Source of the DNA: Azospirillum rugosum | GTDB lineage: Bacteria > Pseudomonadota > Alphaproteobacteria > Azospirillales > Azospirillaceae | Assembly (NCBI RefSeq): GCF_017876155.1 | Contig: NZ_JAGINP010000001.1 | Location: 186,001-250,000 of the forward strand | Direction of reading: 5' to 3' | DNA length: 64,000 nucleotides | Part shown: one piece after another, positions 32,204 through 41,660 of the stretch | Layout of the letters: each line of letters starts with the position of its first letter | Position numbering within the stretch: position 1 is the stretch's first letter | Position numbers and translations under genes: made by a program | The notes under the pieces: generated by a model | The model's input: only the letters and a program-made list of their open reading frames with translations | What the model was told of the DNA's origin: nothing | The model's database searches: none

Positions 32204-34606
32204 GTGGGTAGACTTGCCCCCGGCTCTTTCTCCGCTTGGGGTGTGCAACGGGTGGCGGCGGACGCGAACTCACCGGCGTCGGACGACGCGCTGCTGGTCA
32301 TCCGGTGGCGCGAGGGTGGCGGGCATCCGATCGATACCGCGTCCCCGGCCGTGCTTCGCATGCTCGGGGAGGCGGAACCCTGCCTTCAGACGCTCCTTCA
32401 CCCGTTCGACCGGGACCGCTTCCTGGCGGAGGTCGCCCGGGCGCGCCGCTGCGGGCACGACCGCGCGCGGCACGCCGACCACCGCGTCGTCGACCGGGAC
32501 GGCCGGGTGTCGTGGTGGCAGACCGTCACCGTGCTGCACCCGCAGCCCGACGGCGGCCTGCGCGGGGTCAGCCACGCCTTCGACGTCACGGACCTGCGCG
32601 GCTGTGGGCGGTCCTTGCCGCAGGACACAGCACCCTGCGCGGAGCGCGCGCTCCTGCAGGCGATGCTCGACTCCATTCCGGACCTGATCTTCTTCAAGGA
32701 CCTAGACAGCGTCTTCGTCGGCTGCAACCGCGCCTTCGCCGCCTTCCTCGGCCGGTCGGAGGAGGAGATCGTCGGGCGCAGCGACTTCGACCTCGTGCCG
32801 CGCGACCTGGCCCTGGCGTTCCGCGCCGACGACCGCGAGGCGCTGCGGGTCGGGATGCCGCGCCGCGTCGTCGAGACGGTGCAACTGCCCGACGGGCGCG
32901 AAGCTCTGCTGGAAACCATCAAGACGCCCTACCGCGGCCCGTCGGGGGAGCTTCTCGGCCTCGCCGCCGTCGCCCGCGACGTGACGGAGGCGCGCAGCAC
33001 CGAGGAGACCCTGCGCACCCTGTCGCTGGCCGTGGCGCAGAGCCCGGTGGCGGTGGTGATCACCGACGCCCTGGGGAAGGTTGCTTACGTCAACGCCCGC
33101 TTCACCGCGATGACCGGGCGCGAGGCGTCCGCGGTCCACGACCTGGAAAGCTTCGCGCTCTGCTTTGCCGAGCCCGGCTCCGACCAGTTCCGGGAGATGT
33201 GGCGCGTCCTGTCCGCCGGCGAGACGTGGCAGGGCGAGCTTCCCGCCCGCCGCAGCGACGGCGGCCTCTATTGGGCGTCGGTGACCATCGCGCCGGTCCG
33301 CGAAGCCGACGGGCGGATCACCAACATCATCGGAACCGCCGACGACGTGACGGAGCGCCGGCAGGCGGAGGAGCAGATGCGCCGCGCCCAGAAGATGCAG
33401 GCGGTCGGCGTGCTGGCGGGCGGCATCGCCCATGATTTCAACAACATCCTGACCGCGATCCTGGGCTACAGCCATCTGGCGCTCGACAGCCTGCCCGAGG
33501 GGTCGGAGGTCCGCGACGACGTCGCCCAGGTCACCATCGCGGCGGAGCGGGCCAAGGGGCTGGTCCAGCAACTCCTGACCTTCTCCCGCAAGGAGAAGGC
33601 CGGGCGCGAGGTCGTCGACCTGCGGCGAATCGTGGAAGAGGCGCTGCAGCTCATCCACCCGACCATCCCGCTCGACGTGACCATCCGCTTCGTCTGCGAC
33701 GATGGCGACATGGCGGTCTTCGCCGCCCCGACGCAGATCCACCAGGTGGTGGTGAACCTGTGCAAGAACGCGCTGGACGCCATCGGCGACGATCCCAAGG
33801 GCGGCCCCAAGGGCGGCGGCCTGCCGCGGCTGATCGTCGTGACGCTGGCGCACGCCACGGTCGGGGCGCCGAAGGAGCTGGCGCGCGCCCGGCTGAATCC
33901 CGGCCGCTACCTCTGCCTGAGCGTGTCGGACACCGGCTGCGGCATGGACGCGGCGCTGATCGAGCGGATCTTCGAACCATTCTTCACCACCAAGGCCGTG
34001 GACAAGGGGACGGGGCTCGGCCTGGCCGCGGTCCATGGAATCGTCGCCGACCATGGCGGCGTGATCGACGTCGTCAGCGCGCCCGGCGAGGGATCGAGCT
34101 TTTCCATCTACCTGCCGCGGCACGATCCGGAGCTGGGGCTTCGCGCCATCAAGCGCGGGCGCGGGCGGATCCTGCTGGTCGGTGACGAGCGGACGATGCT
34201 GGGCATGGCCGGCCGCCTGCTGCGGATGCAGGGGTTCCAGGTCGTCGCGTCCGCCGGCAGCCGGCGGGGGCTGGCGCTGTTCACCATCGCGCCGGAGCGG
34301 TTCGACCTCGTGGTGCTGGAGCAGGGGCCGACCGGGCAGGCGTGGCGGCTGCTGACGCTGGCGCGCGCCTTCGCCGCTGCGTCGCCGGGCATTCCGATCC
34401 TGGTCTGCGCGAGCCCCGACAGCGAACTGGAGGGAGCGGCGGTCGAGGCGGCGGGCGTGACGCGCATCCTGCGGACGCCGGTCGTTCCGGACCAGTTCGT
34501 GACCCTGGTCCGCCAGCTCGTGGAGGAGCGGCTGGCCCAGAAGGCCGGACGGAACGCCGACTCCACCACGGGCGCCACCACGGGCCGGGGCCACCGGCCG
34601 GCATGA
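32204..34606 (+). CDS. Multi-PAS hybrid histidine kinase with a degenerate receiver
   Basis: About 800 residues, soluble. PAS-like domains lie at about 30-130, 148-262 and 270-388 ([20 protein letters not shown]). A HisKA domain has the phosphorylated His410 in [19 protein letters not shown]. HATPase_c at about 505-640 has N518/N522, DTGCGM and [12 protein letters not shown]. The C-terminal receiver-like domain (about 652-775) reads LLVGDER, and VVLEQGP with Glu706 where the acceptor Asp should be, so it cannot be phosphorylated normally. Start GTG 32204 is uncertain because several GTG codons follow. A stand-alone receiver is encoded 38 bases downstream. Confidence 0.88.
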   Translation: MGRLAPGSFSAWGVQRVAADANSPASDDALLVIRWREGGGHPIDTASPAVLRMLGEAEPCLQTLLHPFDRDRFLAEVARARRCGHDRARHADHRVVDRDGRVSWWQTVTVLHPQPDGGLRGVSHAFDVTDLRGCGRSLPQDTAPCAERALLQAMLDSIPDLIFFKDLDSVFVGCNRAFAAFLGRSEEEIVGRSDFDLVPRDLALAFRADDREALRVGMPRRVVETVQLPDGREALLETIKTPYRGPSGELLGLAAVARDVTEARSTEETLRTLSLAVAQSPVAVVITDALGKVAYVNARFTAMTGREASAVHDLESFALCFAEPGSDQFREMWRVLSAGETWQGELPARRSDGGLYWASVTIAPVREADGRITNIIGTADDVTERRQAEEQMRRAQKMQAVGVLAGGIAHDFNNILTAILGYSHLALDSLPEGSEVRDDVAQVTIAAERAKGLVQQLLTFSRKEKAGREVVDLRRIVEEALQLIHPTIPLDVTIRFVCDDGDMAVFAAPTQIHQVVVNLCKNALDAIGDDPKGGPKGGGLPRLIVVTLAHATVGAPKELARARLNPGRYLCLSVSDTGCGMDAALIERIFEPFFTTKAVDKGTGLGLAAVHGIVADHGGVIDVVSAPGEGSSFSIYLPRHDPELGLRAIKRGRGRILLVGDERTMLGMAGRLLRMQGFQVVASAGSRRGLALFTIAPERFDLVVLEQGPTGQAWRLLTLARAFAAASPGIPILVCASPDSELEGAAVEAAGVTRILRTPVVPDQFVTLVRQLVEERLAQKAGRNADSTTGATTGRGHRPA

Positions 34607-34643
34607 TGGAAGCAAACATAAGCAACGAGGAGGACGCGCCGCC

Positions 34644-35012
34644 ATGGCCAACGTGCTGATCATCGACGACGACGACATGGTCCGCACCATGCTTCTGCGC
34701 ACCCTGACCCGCGGCGGACACGAGGCGGTCGGCGCGCGGGACGGAATCGAAGGCGTCGACGCCTTCCGCCGGAATCCCGCCGACCTCGTGATCACCGACA
34801 TCTTCATGCCGAACCAGGAAGGGCTCGCGACAATCATGGAGCTGCGCCGCAGCTATCCCAGCATCAAGATCATCGCCATTTCCGGGGGCGGCGCGCGCGC
34901 CTCGCTCGACGTCCTTCCCGTGGCCGAGGCGCTGGGCGCGCAGAAGACCCTGCGCAAACCCTTCACCCCGGCCGAGGTGATGGACGCCGTGCGCGACGTG
35001 CTGGGCGCCTAA
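34644..35012 (+). CDS. Single-domain response regulator
   Basis: 122-residue stand-alone receiver. D9/D10 form the acidic pocket (LIIDDDD), D52 is the phospho-acceptor (VITDIFMPNQEG), and the Thr/Lys switch is at SGGG and K-P-F (LRKPF). It has no output domain, so it acts by protein contact or as phosphate sink/shuttle. Lying 37 bases after the PAS hybrid kinase, it probably accepts phosphate from it, replacing the kinase's defective receiver. Ribosome site aggagg before ATG 34644. Confidence 0.93.
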   Translation: MANVLIIDDDDMVRTMLLRTLTRGGHEAVGARDGIEGVDAFRRNPADLVITDIFMPNQEGLATIMELRRSYPSIKIIAISGGGARASLDVLPVAEALGAQKTLRKPFTPAEVMDAVRDVLGA

Positions 35013-35098
35013 GCGTCCAGCACACCGGCCGGATCAGTCCCGGTGCTGGCGATGGTGATGCGGTGTGCGCCGCGGGCGCGGTCCCGTCGGGAGTGCCG

Positions 35099-35257
35099 TC
35101 AGGCGGCCATCCGCTCTTCGCGGGCGCGAAGATTGCGCTTTACGCGCTCCAGGAGCTGGCTCAAGCACTCGCGGCTGATGCCGTCGCGCTTCATCAGGGC
35201 CACGATGATGGGCTCGTCCAGGATCTCCGACAGGGTCGGATCCTTCTGATGGTCCAT
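35099..35257 (-). CDS. 52-residue conserved small protein
   Basis: Reads MDHQKDPTLSEILDEPIIVA then LMKRDGISRECLSQLLER, a short helical protein with a basic C-terminus. The pattern 'LSEILDEPIIxxLMxxDGxxxxxLxxLL' is common in alphaproteobacterial small proteins of unknown function, from memory. Start ATG 35257 has gggagga just upstream on the minus strand; the longer frame to 35338 is not needed. It lies alone between the receiver and the folate genes. The AT-rich 224-base spacer before it (35258-35481) shows no other gene. Confidence 0.7.
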   Translation of the reverse strand: MDHQKDPTLSEILDEPIIVALMKRDGISRECLSQLLERVKRNLRAREERMAA

Positions 35258-35481
35258 GCTTTCCTCCCTGGCATCGGCTGTTGTCCACCGATGAATTTTA
35301 TTATACGCGGAGAATAGAATTGCGCAATGATACTGCATTGCGAAATTTCATGTCACTCTACCAAGCGGCGAATGACCATCCAGCCTAAATGCCTCAACGC
35401 ACCACTCTTCGCCTATGCCTTCTTGGGGATTACGCCGAATGCATCAGTGGAACCGCTCCGCAGGAGTCGCTTGCGGGTGGG

Positions 35482-35880
35482 TCACGTCGCCTGTTCGCGC
35501 GTGATCGACACGCCGGATCCCGTCACATCGGGCAGGGCGGAGGACAACTCCACGTCCACGCGGACGCGGCGGACCTTGGCGTGGGCGAGGCACAGGGCGG
35601 CCGCCCGGTCGGCCAGGTAATCGGGGCCGGGAACCGCATCCTCCGCACACAGGCGGCGCAGATCCTCGACGATGTCCTCGTAGGACATGACGGCGGCGAT
35701 GTCGTCCGGGAAGCCGCGGCCGGGATGGCTGACCTTCAGTTCCAGGTTGATGCGCGCGGTCGTGTGGTCCGTCCGGCCGGCGAGCGACACGGTGGCCGTG
35801 AAATCCCGAAGCAGGATGGTGTAGGTCGCCGACGCGTCGGAGGCGGCGCCAGCGCGTCGGGAATCGGTGTCGTTGGGCAA
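35482..35880 (-). CDS. Dihydroneopterin aldolase-like protein
   Basis: 132 residues resembling FolB/FolX: DFTATVSLAGRTDHTTARIN, MSYEDIVEDLRRLC (the SYEDIV motif including the catalytic-type region) and LCLAHAKVRRVRVDVEL. In folate synthesis this enzyme cleaves dihydroneopterin to 6-hydroxymethyl-dihydropterin. The gene follows folK on the same strand with a 125-base gap. That gap contains a small 12-bp tandem repeat (gtgggcgtaggt, 35957-35985). The catalytic Lys is not obvious, so an epimerase or non-canonical aldolase is possible. Confidence 0.75.
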   Translation of the reverse strand: MPNDTDSRRAGAASDASATYTILLRDFTATVSLAGRTDHTTARINLELKVSHPGRGFPDDIAAVMSYEDIVEDLRRLCAEDAVPGPDYLADRAAALCLAHAKVRRVRVDVELSSALPDVTGSGVSITREQAT

Positions 35881-36005
35881 AAAAGCAGTCTCCAGGCGGC
35901 CGTGTCGGCGCTACGCCGGCGGGCACTATAGCGCAAGCGTCCGCGATTGCCATCGTGTGGGCGTAGGTGTGGGCGTAGGTGTGGGCGCGGTTCGGGACGG
36001 AGTCG

Positions 36006-36551
36006 TCAGACCGCTTCGGCGATCACCCCGGTCACCGGCACCACCGTATCCCGGCCGGGCACGGCCTCCTCCAGCTGCCCGATGCTGCGGCTGAGCGCCG
36101 GATGGACCAGGTCCGCCGCGATGTCGGCCAGCGGGCACAGCACGAAGGCCCGCTCCGCGATGCGCGGGTGGGGGATCTCAAGCTCCGGCGCGTACATGAC
36201 CAGTTCGCCGTAGAGCAGGATGTCGATGTCGATGGGGCGGGGACCGAAGCGCAGTCCGCCTTCGCTCCGGCCGAGCGCCGCCTCGATCCCCTTCACGAAG
36301 CGGAGCAGTTCCCAGGGGCCGAGCAGGGTCTGGCCGCGCACGACCATGTTGAGGAAGGCCGGCTGGTCGGTGACGTACATCGGCGCGGTCTCGTAGACGC
36401 GCGAAAAACGGTCGAGGCGAACCTGGGGTCCGAGCTTCCGCTGCGCCTCCCGCAAGGTCGCAGCGCGGTCACCGAGATTGCTGCCAAGAGCGAGGTAGAC
36501 CGTGGTCATCGCGATGCCGTCGCTAGTCGAAACCATTTCCTCACCTGTCAT
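36006..36551 (-). CDS. folK: 2-amino-4-hydroxy-6-hydroxymethyldihydropteridine pyrophosphokinase
   Basis: Folate biosynthesis enzyme (HPPK), transfers pyrophosphate from ATP to 6-hydroxymethyl-dihydropterin. Core motifs: TVYLALGSNLGDR, SRVYETAPMYVTDQPAFLN, RFGPRPIDIDILLYG and IPHPRIAERAFVLCPL. The start was set at ATG 36551 because ggggg lies 8 bases upstream; the conserved core starts 14 residues later at ATG 36509, which is the alternative. It is the first gene of a small folate group with the downstream FolB-like gene. Confidence 0.93.
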   Translation of the reverse strand: MTGEEMVSTSDGIAMTTVYLALGSNLGDRAATLREAQRKLGPQVRLDRFSRVYETAPMYVTDQPAFLNMVVRGQTLLGPWELLRFVKGIEAALGRSEGGLRFGPRPIDIDILLYGELVMYAPELEIPHPRIAERAFVLCPLADIAADLVHPALSRSIGQLEEAVPGRDTVVPVTGVIAEAV

Positions 36552-36668
36552 AGCATGATCCCCCTGTGCCGCAATCGACAAAGCGACCTATCCATCCAAA
36601 TTGCCACAGTCGCCCGAACTGCCACAGTCGCAATGTCCTATGCCCAGTTTCCTAGCCGTCTTCCGGCG

Positions 36669-36693
36669 GGAACCGCAAGCCATCCCTGGGGTT
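36669..36693 (+). promoter_or_regulatory. Weak EcfG-like promoter candidate
   Basis: GGAAC (36669-36673), 16 bases, GGTT (36690-36693), 39 bases before the lipoprotein start. One mismatch in the -10. Confidence 0.3.
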
Positions 36694-36731
36694 GTGTTCA
36701 TGGAATGGTCTCCGGTCGGAGGGTGTAAGCG

Positions 36732-37196
36732 ATGTTGGTCGGGCGTGCGGCGATGAAGGCGGGTCTGCTTCTTGTTTTGGGAATGACGGGGCTGTTGCTC
36801 GCCTCCTGCGCGACCGGGCCGGACCCGCAGGTGGCGCGGCGCGCCCAGTCCGAAATGCTCGGCATGCCAAAGGAGCGGCTGCTCGCCTGCGCCGGCGTGC
36901 CGGCGCGTCAGGCGACGGCGGGCGGCAAGGAGTATTTCACCTATGTCGAGCGCCCGGCGGTGGCCGCCGGGCCGGGCACCAGCATCGGCATCGGCGGTTT
37001 CGGCGGCAGTTCCAGCGGTGTCGGAGTCGGGTTGGGGTTTGGGCTGCCGGTGGGCGGCTACAGCAGCGGCAACGGCTGCGAAGCGACGTTCGTTCTTGGC
37101 GGCGGCGTGGTGGAGCAGGTGTCCTATCCGGCCAGTTCCGAACTGTCCGCCTGCACGCCCATCGTCCAGAACTGCATCCCGCCTGGCCCACGCTGA
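36732..37196 (+). CDS. Glycine-rich lipoprotein
   Basis: 154 residues. A signal peptide ends in LLASC (lipobox, Cys near 26). Next comes a helix with LGMPKERLLACAGVPARQ (a SmpA/OmlA-like small turn), a Gly/Ser-rich loop (GIGGFGGSSSGVGVGLGFG), then NGCEATFVLGGGVVEQVSYP. Cys residues at ACAG, NGCE, SACT and QNCI suggest disulfides. Similar lipoproteins are widespread in alphaproteobacteria and may be outer-membrane biogenesis factors. ATG 36753 is a possible alternative start. Confidence 0.75.
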   Translation: MLVGRAAMKAGLLLVLGMTGLLLASCATGPDPQVARRAQSEMLGMPKERLLACAGVPARQATAGGKEYFTYVERPAVAAGPGTSIGIGGFGGSSSGVGVGLGFGLPVGGYSSGNGCEATFVLGGGVVEQVSYPASSELSACTPIVQNCIPPGPR

Positions 37197-37353
37197 CTCA
37201 TACTTTTCGAGGGGGAGCCCTCCGGAATGAGGGACTGTCCGGGGCCACGGCGATGCCGTATCGTCCTGGCCTGAGCTTGGCCGTGCACGCGTTCCGAAGG
37301 GTGCACGGACCGGGCTTCAACGATGCGGGCGTGGGGTTTGGAGGGACGACGTC

Positions 37354-38076
37354 ATGGACATGAGTGGCAGCCAGCGCATCGCGGCGCCGCGCGAGGCGGT
37401 GTGGAAGGCGCTGAACGATCCGGAAATTCTGCGCCAGTGCATTCCCGGCTGCGAAGAGGTGCAGAAGGTCTCCGACACGGAATTCACCGCGAAGGTCGTC
37501 GCCAAGGTCGGCCCGGTCAGCGCGAAGTTCGCGGGAAAAGTGACCTTGTCGGACCTCGACCCGCCCAACGGCTACACCATCACCGGTGAGGGATCCGGAG
37601 GTGCCGCCGGATTCGGCAAGGGCGGCGCGACGGTGACGCTCGCTCCCGACGGCGACGCGACGCTCCTGTCCTACACGGCGAAGGCCCAGGTCGGCGGCAA
37701 GCTGGCGCAGATCGGCTCGCGGCTCGTCGACGCGACCGCGCGCAAGATGGCCGACGATTTCTTCACCCGCTTCACCGCGGTGGTCGGCGCGCCGGAACCG
37801 GCGCCGGAAACGCTTGCCGAGCCCGTGCCGGCGGCGGAGCCCGTTGCTGCCGAGCCGGAGGCCGCGCCGCGCCGCGTCGTGGTCGCCGAGGCACCGGCTG
37901 CGGAGAGCAGCGGGGCGTCGGCCGCGCCCGCGGCCACGGTGACTCCGGCCGTGGAAAGGCCGCCCGAATTGCCGCTTCCGCTGCCGGCCGCCCGCGGCCG
38001 GGGCGGCCTTTACGTTCCTTGGTTGGCTATCCTCGCCGTGGCGGTTCTCGTCATCGTGCTGGCCTGGATGAAATAA
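37354..38076 (+). CDS. CoxG-like SRPBCC protein with C-terminal membrane anchor
   Basis: 240 residues. An SRPBCC/CoxG domain spans about 1-147: MDMSGSQRIAAPREAVWKAL, CIPGCEEVQKV, KFAGKVTLSDLDPPNGYTI, RKMADDFFTRF. A Pro/Ala/Glu-rich linker of about 60 residues leads to a C-terminal TM (YVPWLAILAVAVLVIVLAWMK), making a tail-anchored protein. CoxG proteins help recruit molybdenum CO-dehydrogenase to the membrane. No cox structural gene is in the window, so its partner is unknown. 130 bases later a cytochrome c gene begins. Confidence 0.85.
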   Translation: MDMSGSQRIAAPREAVWKALNDPEILRQCIPGCEEVQKVSDTEFTAKVVAKVGPVSAKFAGKVTLSDLDPPNGYTITGEGSGGAAGFGKGGATVTLAPDGDATLLSYTAKAQVGGKLAQIGSRLVDATARKMADDFFTRFTAVVGAPEPAPETLAEPVPAAEPVAAEPEAAPRRVVVAEAPAAESSGASAAPAATVTPAVERPPELPLPLPAARGRGGLYVPWLAILAVAVLVIVLAWMK

Positions 38077-38205
38077 CCCGTCCTTGGTGTTTATTTAACG
38101 TGGCGCGACACCTTGGGGGTTTGGCCTTACCCCAAGAATGTGTATCCTGCGCCACGTTCTCGCCGGCATTGTGCGCCGGCCACATCCGGATAGGGAAAAG
38201 CAACA

Positions 38206-38586
38206 ATGAAGAAGCATCTCCTGGGCGCCACTGTGATCGCCGGTATCGTCCTGGGCGCGGGCGCCGCTCTGGCGGCCGACTCCGCCGCTGGCAAGGACGT
38301 GTTCAAGGTCTGCATGGCCTGCCACACCGCCGAGCAGGGCAAGAACAAGGTCGGCCCGTCGCTGTTCGGCGTCGTCGGCCGCCCGGCCGCCTCGATCGAG
38401 GGCTTCAAGTACTCCAAGCCGATGCAGGAGAAGGCCGCCGGCGGCCTGGTCTGGACCCCGGACAACCTGAAGGCCTACATCGCCGCCCCGAAGGAGATCG
38501 TCCCGGGCGGCACGATGGCCTTCGCCGGCCTGAAGGAGCCGGAGAAGCTCGACAACCTGATCGCCTTCCTGAGCGAGCAGAAGTGA
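38206..38586 (+). CDS. Periplasmic class I cytochrome c
   Basis: 126 residues with a cleaved signal peptide (MKKHLLGATVIAGIVLGAG, cut after ALAA-D). The haem site CMACH has Cys36, Cys39 and His40; the axial Met is Met104 in GGTMAFAG. Features of cytochrome c2: KVGPSLFGVVGRPAASIEGF, WTPDNLKAYI. It is likely a soluble electron carrier between the bc1 complex and an oxidase. A ggaaaag site precedes the ATG. A strong hairpin at 38614 closes it, facing the convergent pepN. Confidence 0.95.
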   Translation: MKKHLLGATVIAGIVLGAGAALAADSAAGKDVFKVCMACHTAEQGKNKVGPSLFGVVGRPAASIEGFKYSKPMQEKAAGGLVWTPDNLKAYIAAPKEIVPGGTMAFAGLKEPEKLDNLIAFLSEQK

Positions 38587-38613
38587 TCTGAGCGCGGATT
38601 TCCGCCGCGTAGG

Positions 38614-38643
38614 GCCGGGCCGGAGGGCGACCTCCGGCCCGGC
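38614..38643 (+). terminator. Terminator after cytochrome c
   Basis: A 13-bp perfect stem, gccgggccggagg / cctccggcccggc, with a gcga loop, then a T-rich stretch ending gttttgtgttt (about 15 bases on). Confidence 0.7.
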
Positions 38644-38679
38644 TTCGATTCGGGCCCTGTTTTGTGTTTGGGGGAGCGG

Positions 38680-41337
38680 TTAACCTGCCGCCTCCAGGCT
38701 CTTGCTCGCCACCTCGAACACATCGGGGGACAGGCCCGGCGTGGCGACGATGCGCTCCAACTCCGCCCGCATCAGGGCGCGGCGCTGGGAATCGTAGCGG
38801 CGCAGCCGCGAGAAGGGGCCCATCAGGCGGGCCGCCACCTGCGGGTTCATCGGGTCGATTCGCAGCACCTGGTCGGCCAGGAAACGGTATCCCGCCCCGC
38901 CCGCGTCGTGGAAACGCACCGGGTTGCCGCCGGCGAAGCCGCCGATCAGCGCGTAGACCTTGTTCGGGTTGCGGATCTCGAAGGCCGGGTGCGACAGCAG
39001 CTTGGTCACGCGCTCCAGCGTGTCCGGCCGGTGGGAGGTCGCCTGGACGCCGAACCACTTGTCCACCACCAGCGGCTCGCCCTTCCAGCGCTCGTAGAAG
39101 CCGGTGATGGCCTCCTCGCGCTCCGGCGCGTCGGCGTTGCTGAGGAACTGCAGCGCGGCCATGACGTCGGTCATCGCCTGCGCCCCGTGGTACTGGCCGA
39201 GGCAGAGGCCGAGCGCCTCCTCGTCCTCCAGCGCCATCAGGTAGGCGAGGCACAGGTTCTTCAGCGCGCGCCGGCCGATCGCCGCCGCGTCGACGGAGAA
39301 GGGCTCGTTGCCGGCGTTGCGGCGGTAGGTCGCCAGCCAGTCCGGCCGCAGTGCCTCGGCCAGCCGCTTGCGGGCGAACTCGCGCGCCTCGTGGATGGCG
39401 TCGGGGTCGATCACCTCCATCTGCGTCCCGACATAGCCCTCCGTCGGCAGCACCAGCGCCTGGGCGGCGAAGGCCGGGTCCTTGTCGGCGTCCTTCAGCA
39501 CGGCCCCGACCGCGTCGATGAAGCTCTGAGGCAAGGCCAGTTCGCGGCCGGCCTGCCGGTCGGCGACCAGCGACAGCAACAGCCGGGTGGCCAGCACCTG
39601 GCCGGCTTCCCACCGGTTGAAAGCGTCGCTGTCGTTGGCCATCAGGAAGGTGAGGTCGGCGTCCGACAGGTCGGCCTTCAGCTTCACCGGGGCGGAGAAG
39701 CCGCGCAGCAGCGACGGCACCGGGCGGGCCGGGACGTCCAGGAACTCGAAGGTCTGTTCAGCCTGGGTGACGTGCAGCGTGCGGCTGGTGCCGACGGGCT
39801 TATCCTCGCCCTTCAGGCGCAGCGGCAGGTCCTTCCCGTCGGGGCCGAGCAGGCCCATGACGAGCGGGATGTGCATCGGCTGCTTCTCGGGCTGGCCCGG
39901 CGTCGGCGGCACCGCCTGCTTGACGGTCAGGCGGTAGGTCTTCGCCGCCTCGTCATAGGCGCCCGTGACGTTCAGTTCCGGCGTGCCGGCCTGCCGGTAC
40001 CAGAGCTTGAACTGCGTCAGGTCCGTGCCGGTGGCGTCGGACATGGCGGCGGCGAAATCGTCGCAGGTCACCGCCTGCCCGTCGTGGCGCTGGAAATAGA
40101 GGTCCATGCCCTGCCGGAAGCCCTGCGGCCCCAGCAGCGTGTGGTACATGCGGATGACTTCCGACCCCTTGTCGTAGACGGTCGGGGTATAGAAGTTGTT
40201 GATCTCCACATAGCTGTCCGGGCGCACGGGGTGCGCCATGGCGCCGGAATCCTCCGGGAACTGCACGGTGCGCAGGCGCTGCACGTCGGCGATGCGCTTC
40301 ACGGCGCGCGAGTTCATGTCGCTGGAGAATTCCTGGTCGCGGAAGACGGTCAGCCCCTCCTTCAGCGACAGCTGGAACCAGTCGCGGCAGGTGACGCGGT
40401 TGCCGGTCCAGTTGTGGAAATACTCGTGCGCCACCACGGCCTCGATGCCCAGGAAGTCCTGGTCGGTGGCGGTTTCCGGCTTCGCTAGGATGTATTTGGT
40501 GTTGAAGACGTTGAGGGACTTGTTCTCCATCGCCCCCATGTTGAAGTCGCCGACCGCGACGATGTTGAAGATGTCCAGGTCGTATTCCAGCCCGAACACC
40601 TCCTCGTCCCAGCGCATCGACTTGATCAGCGAGCGCATGGCGTGGTCGACCTTGTCCTCGTTCCCCGGCTCCACGTAGATGCGCAGGGTCACGTCGCGGC
40701 CGGACATGGTCTGGAAATGGTCTTCCTGATGCCGCAGGTTGCCGGCGACCAGCGCGAACAGGTAGCAGGGCTTGGGGAAGGGGTCCTCCCACACCGCGCG
40801 GTGGCGGCCGTCGGGCAGGTCGCCGGACTCCACGAGGTTGCCGTTGGACAGCAGCACCGGGTAGCGCGCCTTGTCCGCCGTGATGGTGGTGGTGTAGCGC
40901 GCCATCACGTCCGGACGGTCGGCGAAGTAGGTGATCTTGCGGAAGCCTTCCGCCTCGCACTGGGAGCAGAAGTTGCCGGAGGACTTGTACAGCCCCTCCA
41001 GCGCCGTGTTCTCCTGCGGCTTGATGCGGACGACGTTCTCCAGCGTGAAGGCGTCCGGGACGCTGTGGACGGTCAGGTGGTCGGGCGTCACGGTGTAGTC
41101 GCCGTCGGTCAGCGGCTTCCCATCCAGCGCCACCGACACAAGCTCCAGCCGCTGGCCGTCCAGCGTCAGCGGCTGCGCCGCCGCGTCGCCGCGCGCCGGG
41201 TTGCGGCGTATGCCGAGCACCGCGCGCACCGTGGTCACGTCCTCGCCCAGGTCGAAATGCAGATCGACGGTGTCGATCAGGTGCGCGGGCGGGCGGTAGT
41301 CCTGCAGGCGGATGGCCTTGGGCGTGCCTTTGTCCAT
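38680..41337 (-). CDS. pepN: Aminopeptidase N
   Basis: 885-residue M1-family zinc aminopeptidase, removes N-terminal residues from peptides in the cytoplasm. The length matches E. coli-type PepN. The substrate motif GAMEN is at 268-272. The zinc site HEYFH has His304, Glu305 and His308, with the third ligand Glu327 in LKEGLTVF. The start MDKGTPKAIRLQDYRPP is the usual one. It is monocistronic: downstream is the convergent cytochrome c gene, upstream is the 739-base repeat-rich region. Confidence 0.97.
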   Translation of the reverse strand: MDKGTPKAIRLQDYRPPAHLIDTVDLHFDLGEDVTTVRAVLGIRRNPARGDAAAQPLTLDGQRLELVSVALDGKPLTDGDYTVTPDHLTVHSVPDAFTLENVVRIKPQENTALEGLYKSSGNFCSQCEAEGFRKITYFADRPDVMARYTTTITADKARYPVLLSNGNLVESGDLPDGRHRAVWEDPFPKPCYLFALVAGNLRHQEDHFQTMSGRDVTLRIYVEPGNEDKVDHAMRSLIKSMRWDEEVFGLEYDLDIFNIVAVGDFNMGAMENKSLNVFNTKYILAKPETATDQDFLGIEAVVAHEYFHNWTGNRVTCRDWFQLSLKEGLTVFRDQEFSSDMNSRAVKRIADVQRLRTVQFPEDSGAMAHPVRPDSYVEINNFYTPTVYDKGSEVIRMYHTLLGPQGFRQGMDLYFQRHDGQAVTCDDFAAAMSDATGTDLTQFKLWYRQAGTPELNVTGAYDEAAKTYRLTVKQAVPPTPGQPEKQPMHIPLVMGLLGPDGKDLPLRLKGEDKPVGTSRTLHVTQAEQTFEFLDVPARPVPSLLRGFSAPVKLKADLSDADLTFLMANDSDAFNRWEAGQVLATRLLLSLVADRQAGRELALPQSFIDAVGAVLKDADKDPAFAAQALVLPTEGYVGTQMEVIDPDAIHEAREFARKRLAEALRPDWLATYRRNAGNEPFSVDAAAIGRRALKNLCLAYLMALEDEEALGLCLGQYHGAQAMTDVMAALQFLSNADAPEREEAITGFYERWKGEPLVVDKWFGVQATSHRPDTLERVTKLLSHPAFEIRNPNKVYALIGGFAGGNPVRFHDAGGAGYRFLADQVLRIDPMNPQVAARLMGPFSRLRRYDSQRRALMRAELERIVATPGLSPDVFEVASKSLEAAG

Positions 41338-41506
41338 GATGGCGTTTCTCTAACCTTGTTTGGCCGGAACGGCGTCGCTGGGACGAACCTTAGCATGGAG
41401 AGAGTGGGGATGAAGGGCGCCGTTGGACAGGGGCGATCGGCCGGGGAGCAGGGCCATCGTCATTCCCGTCTGCGTGCTGCTGGGCGTGCGATGGAATGAA
41501 ACACTG

Positions 41507-41533
41507 TGAAACATGAGCGACGGTGATGTTTCA
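41507..41533. repeat. Operator-like inverted repeat upstream of pepN
   Basis: tgaaacat (41507-41514) and atgtttca (41526-41533) are perfect inverted copies 11 bases apart; a further atgaaaca partial copy lies just before. The spacing is that of a dimer-binding operator. No regulator is adjacent. Confidence 0.4.
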
Positions 41534-41660
41534 TGGTGGCTCCCTTCCGGCGATGTAAGTTTTTTATCCTATATGATCCGGGAAAATGAGGCAACAGGGC
41601 GGGGTGGGGGCCGCAGGGCTGTGGAGTTGGAAGACGGGAATCCACCATCCATAGGACCAT

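Noticed and set aside
35957..35985. Short 12-base tandem repeat (gtgggcgtaggt, under 3 copies)
   Set aside because: Too short and low in copy number to support a CRISPR or a functional array; a simple slippage tract.
38662..40488. 608-codon plus-strand frame within pepN
   Set aside because: Complement of pepN, composition typical of antisense GC-rich frames, no motifs.
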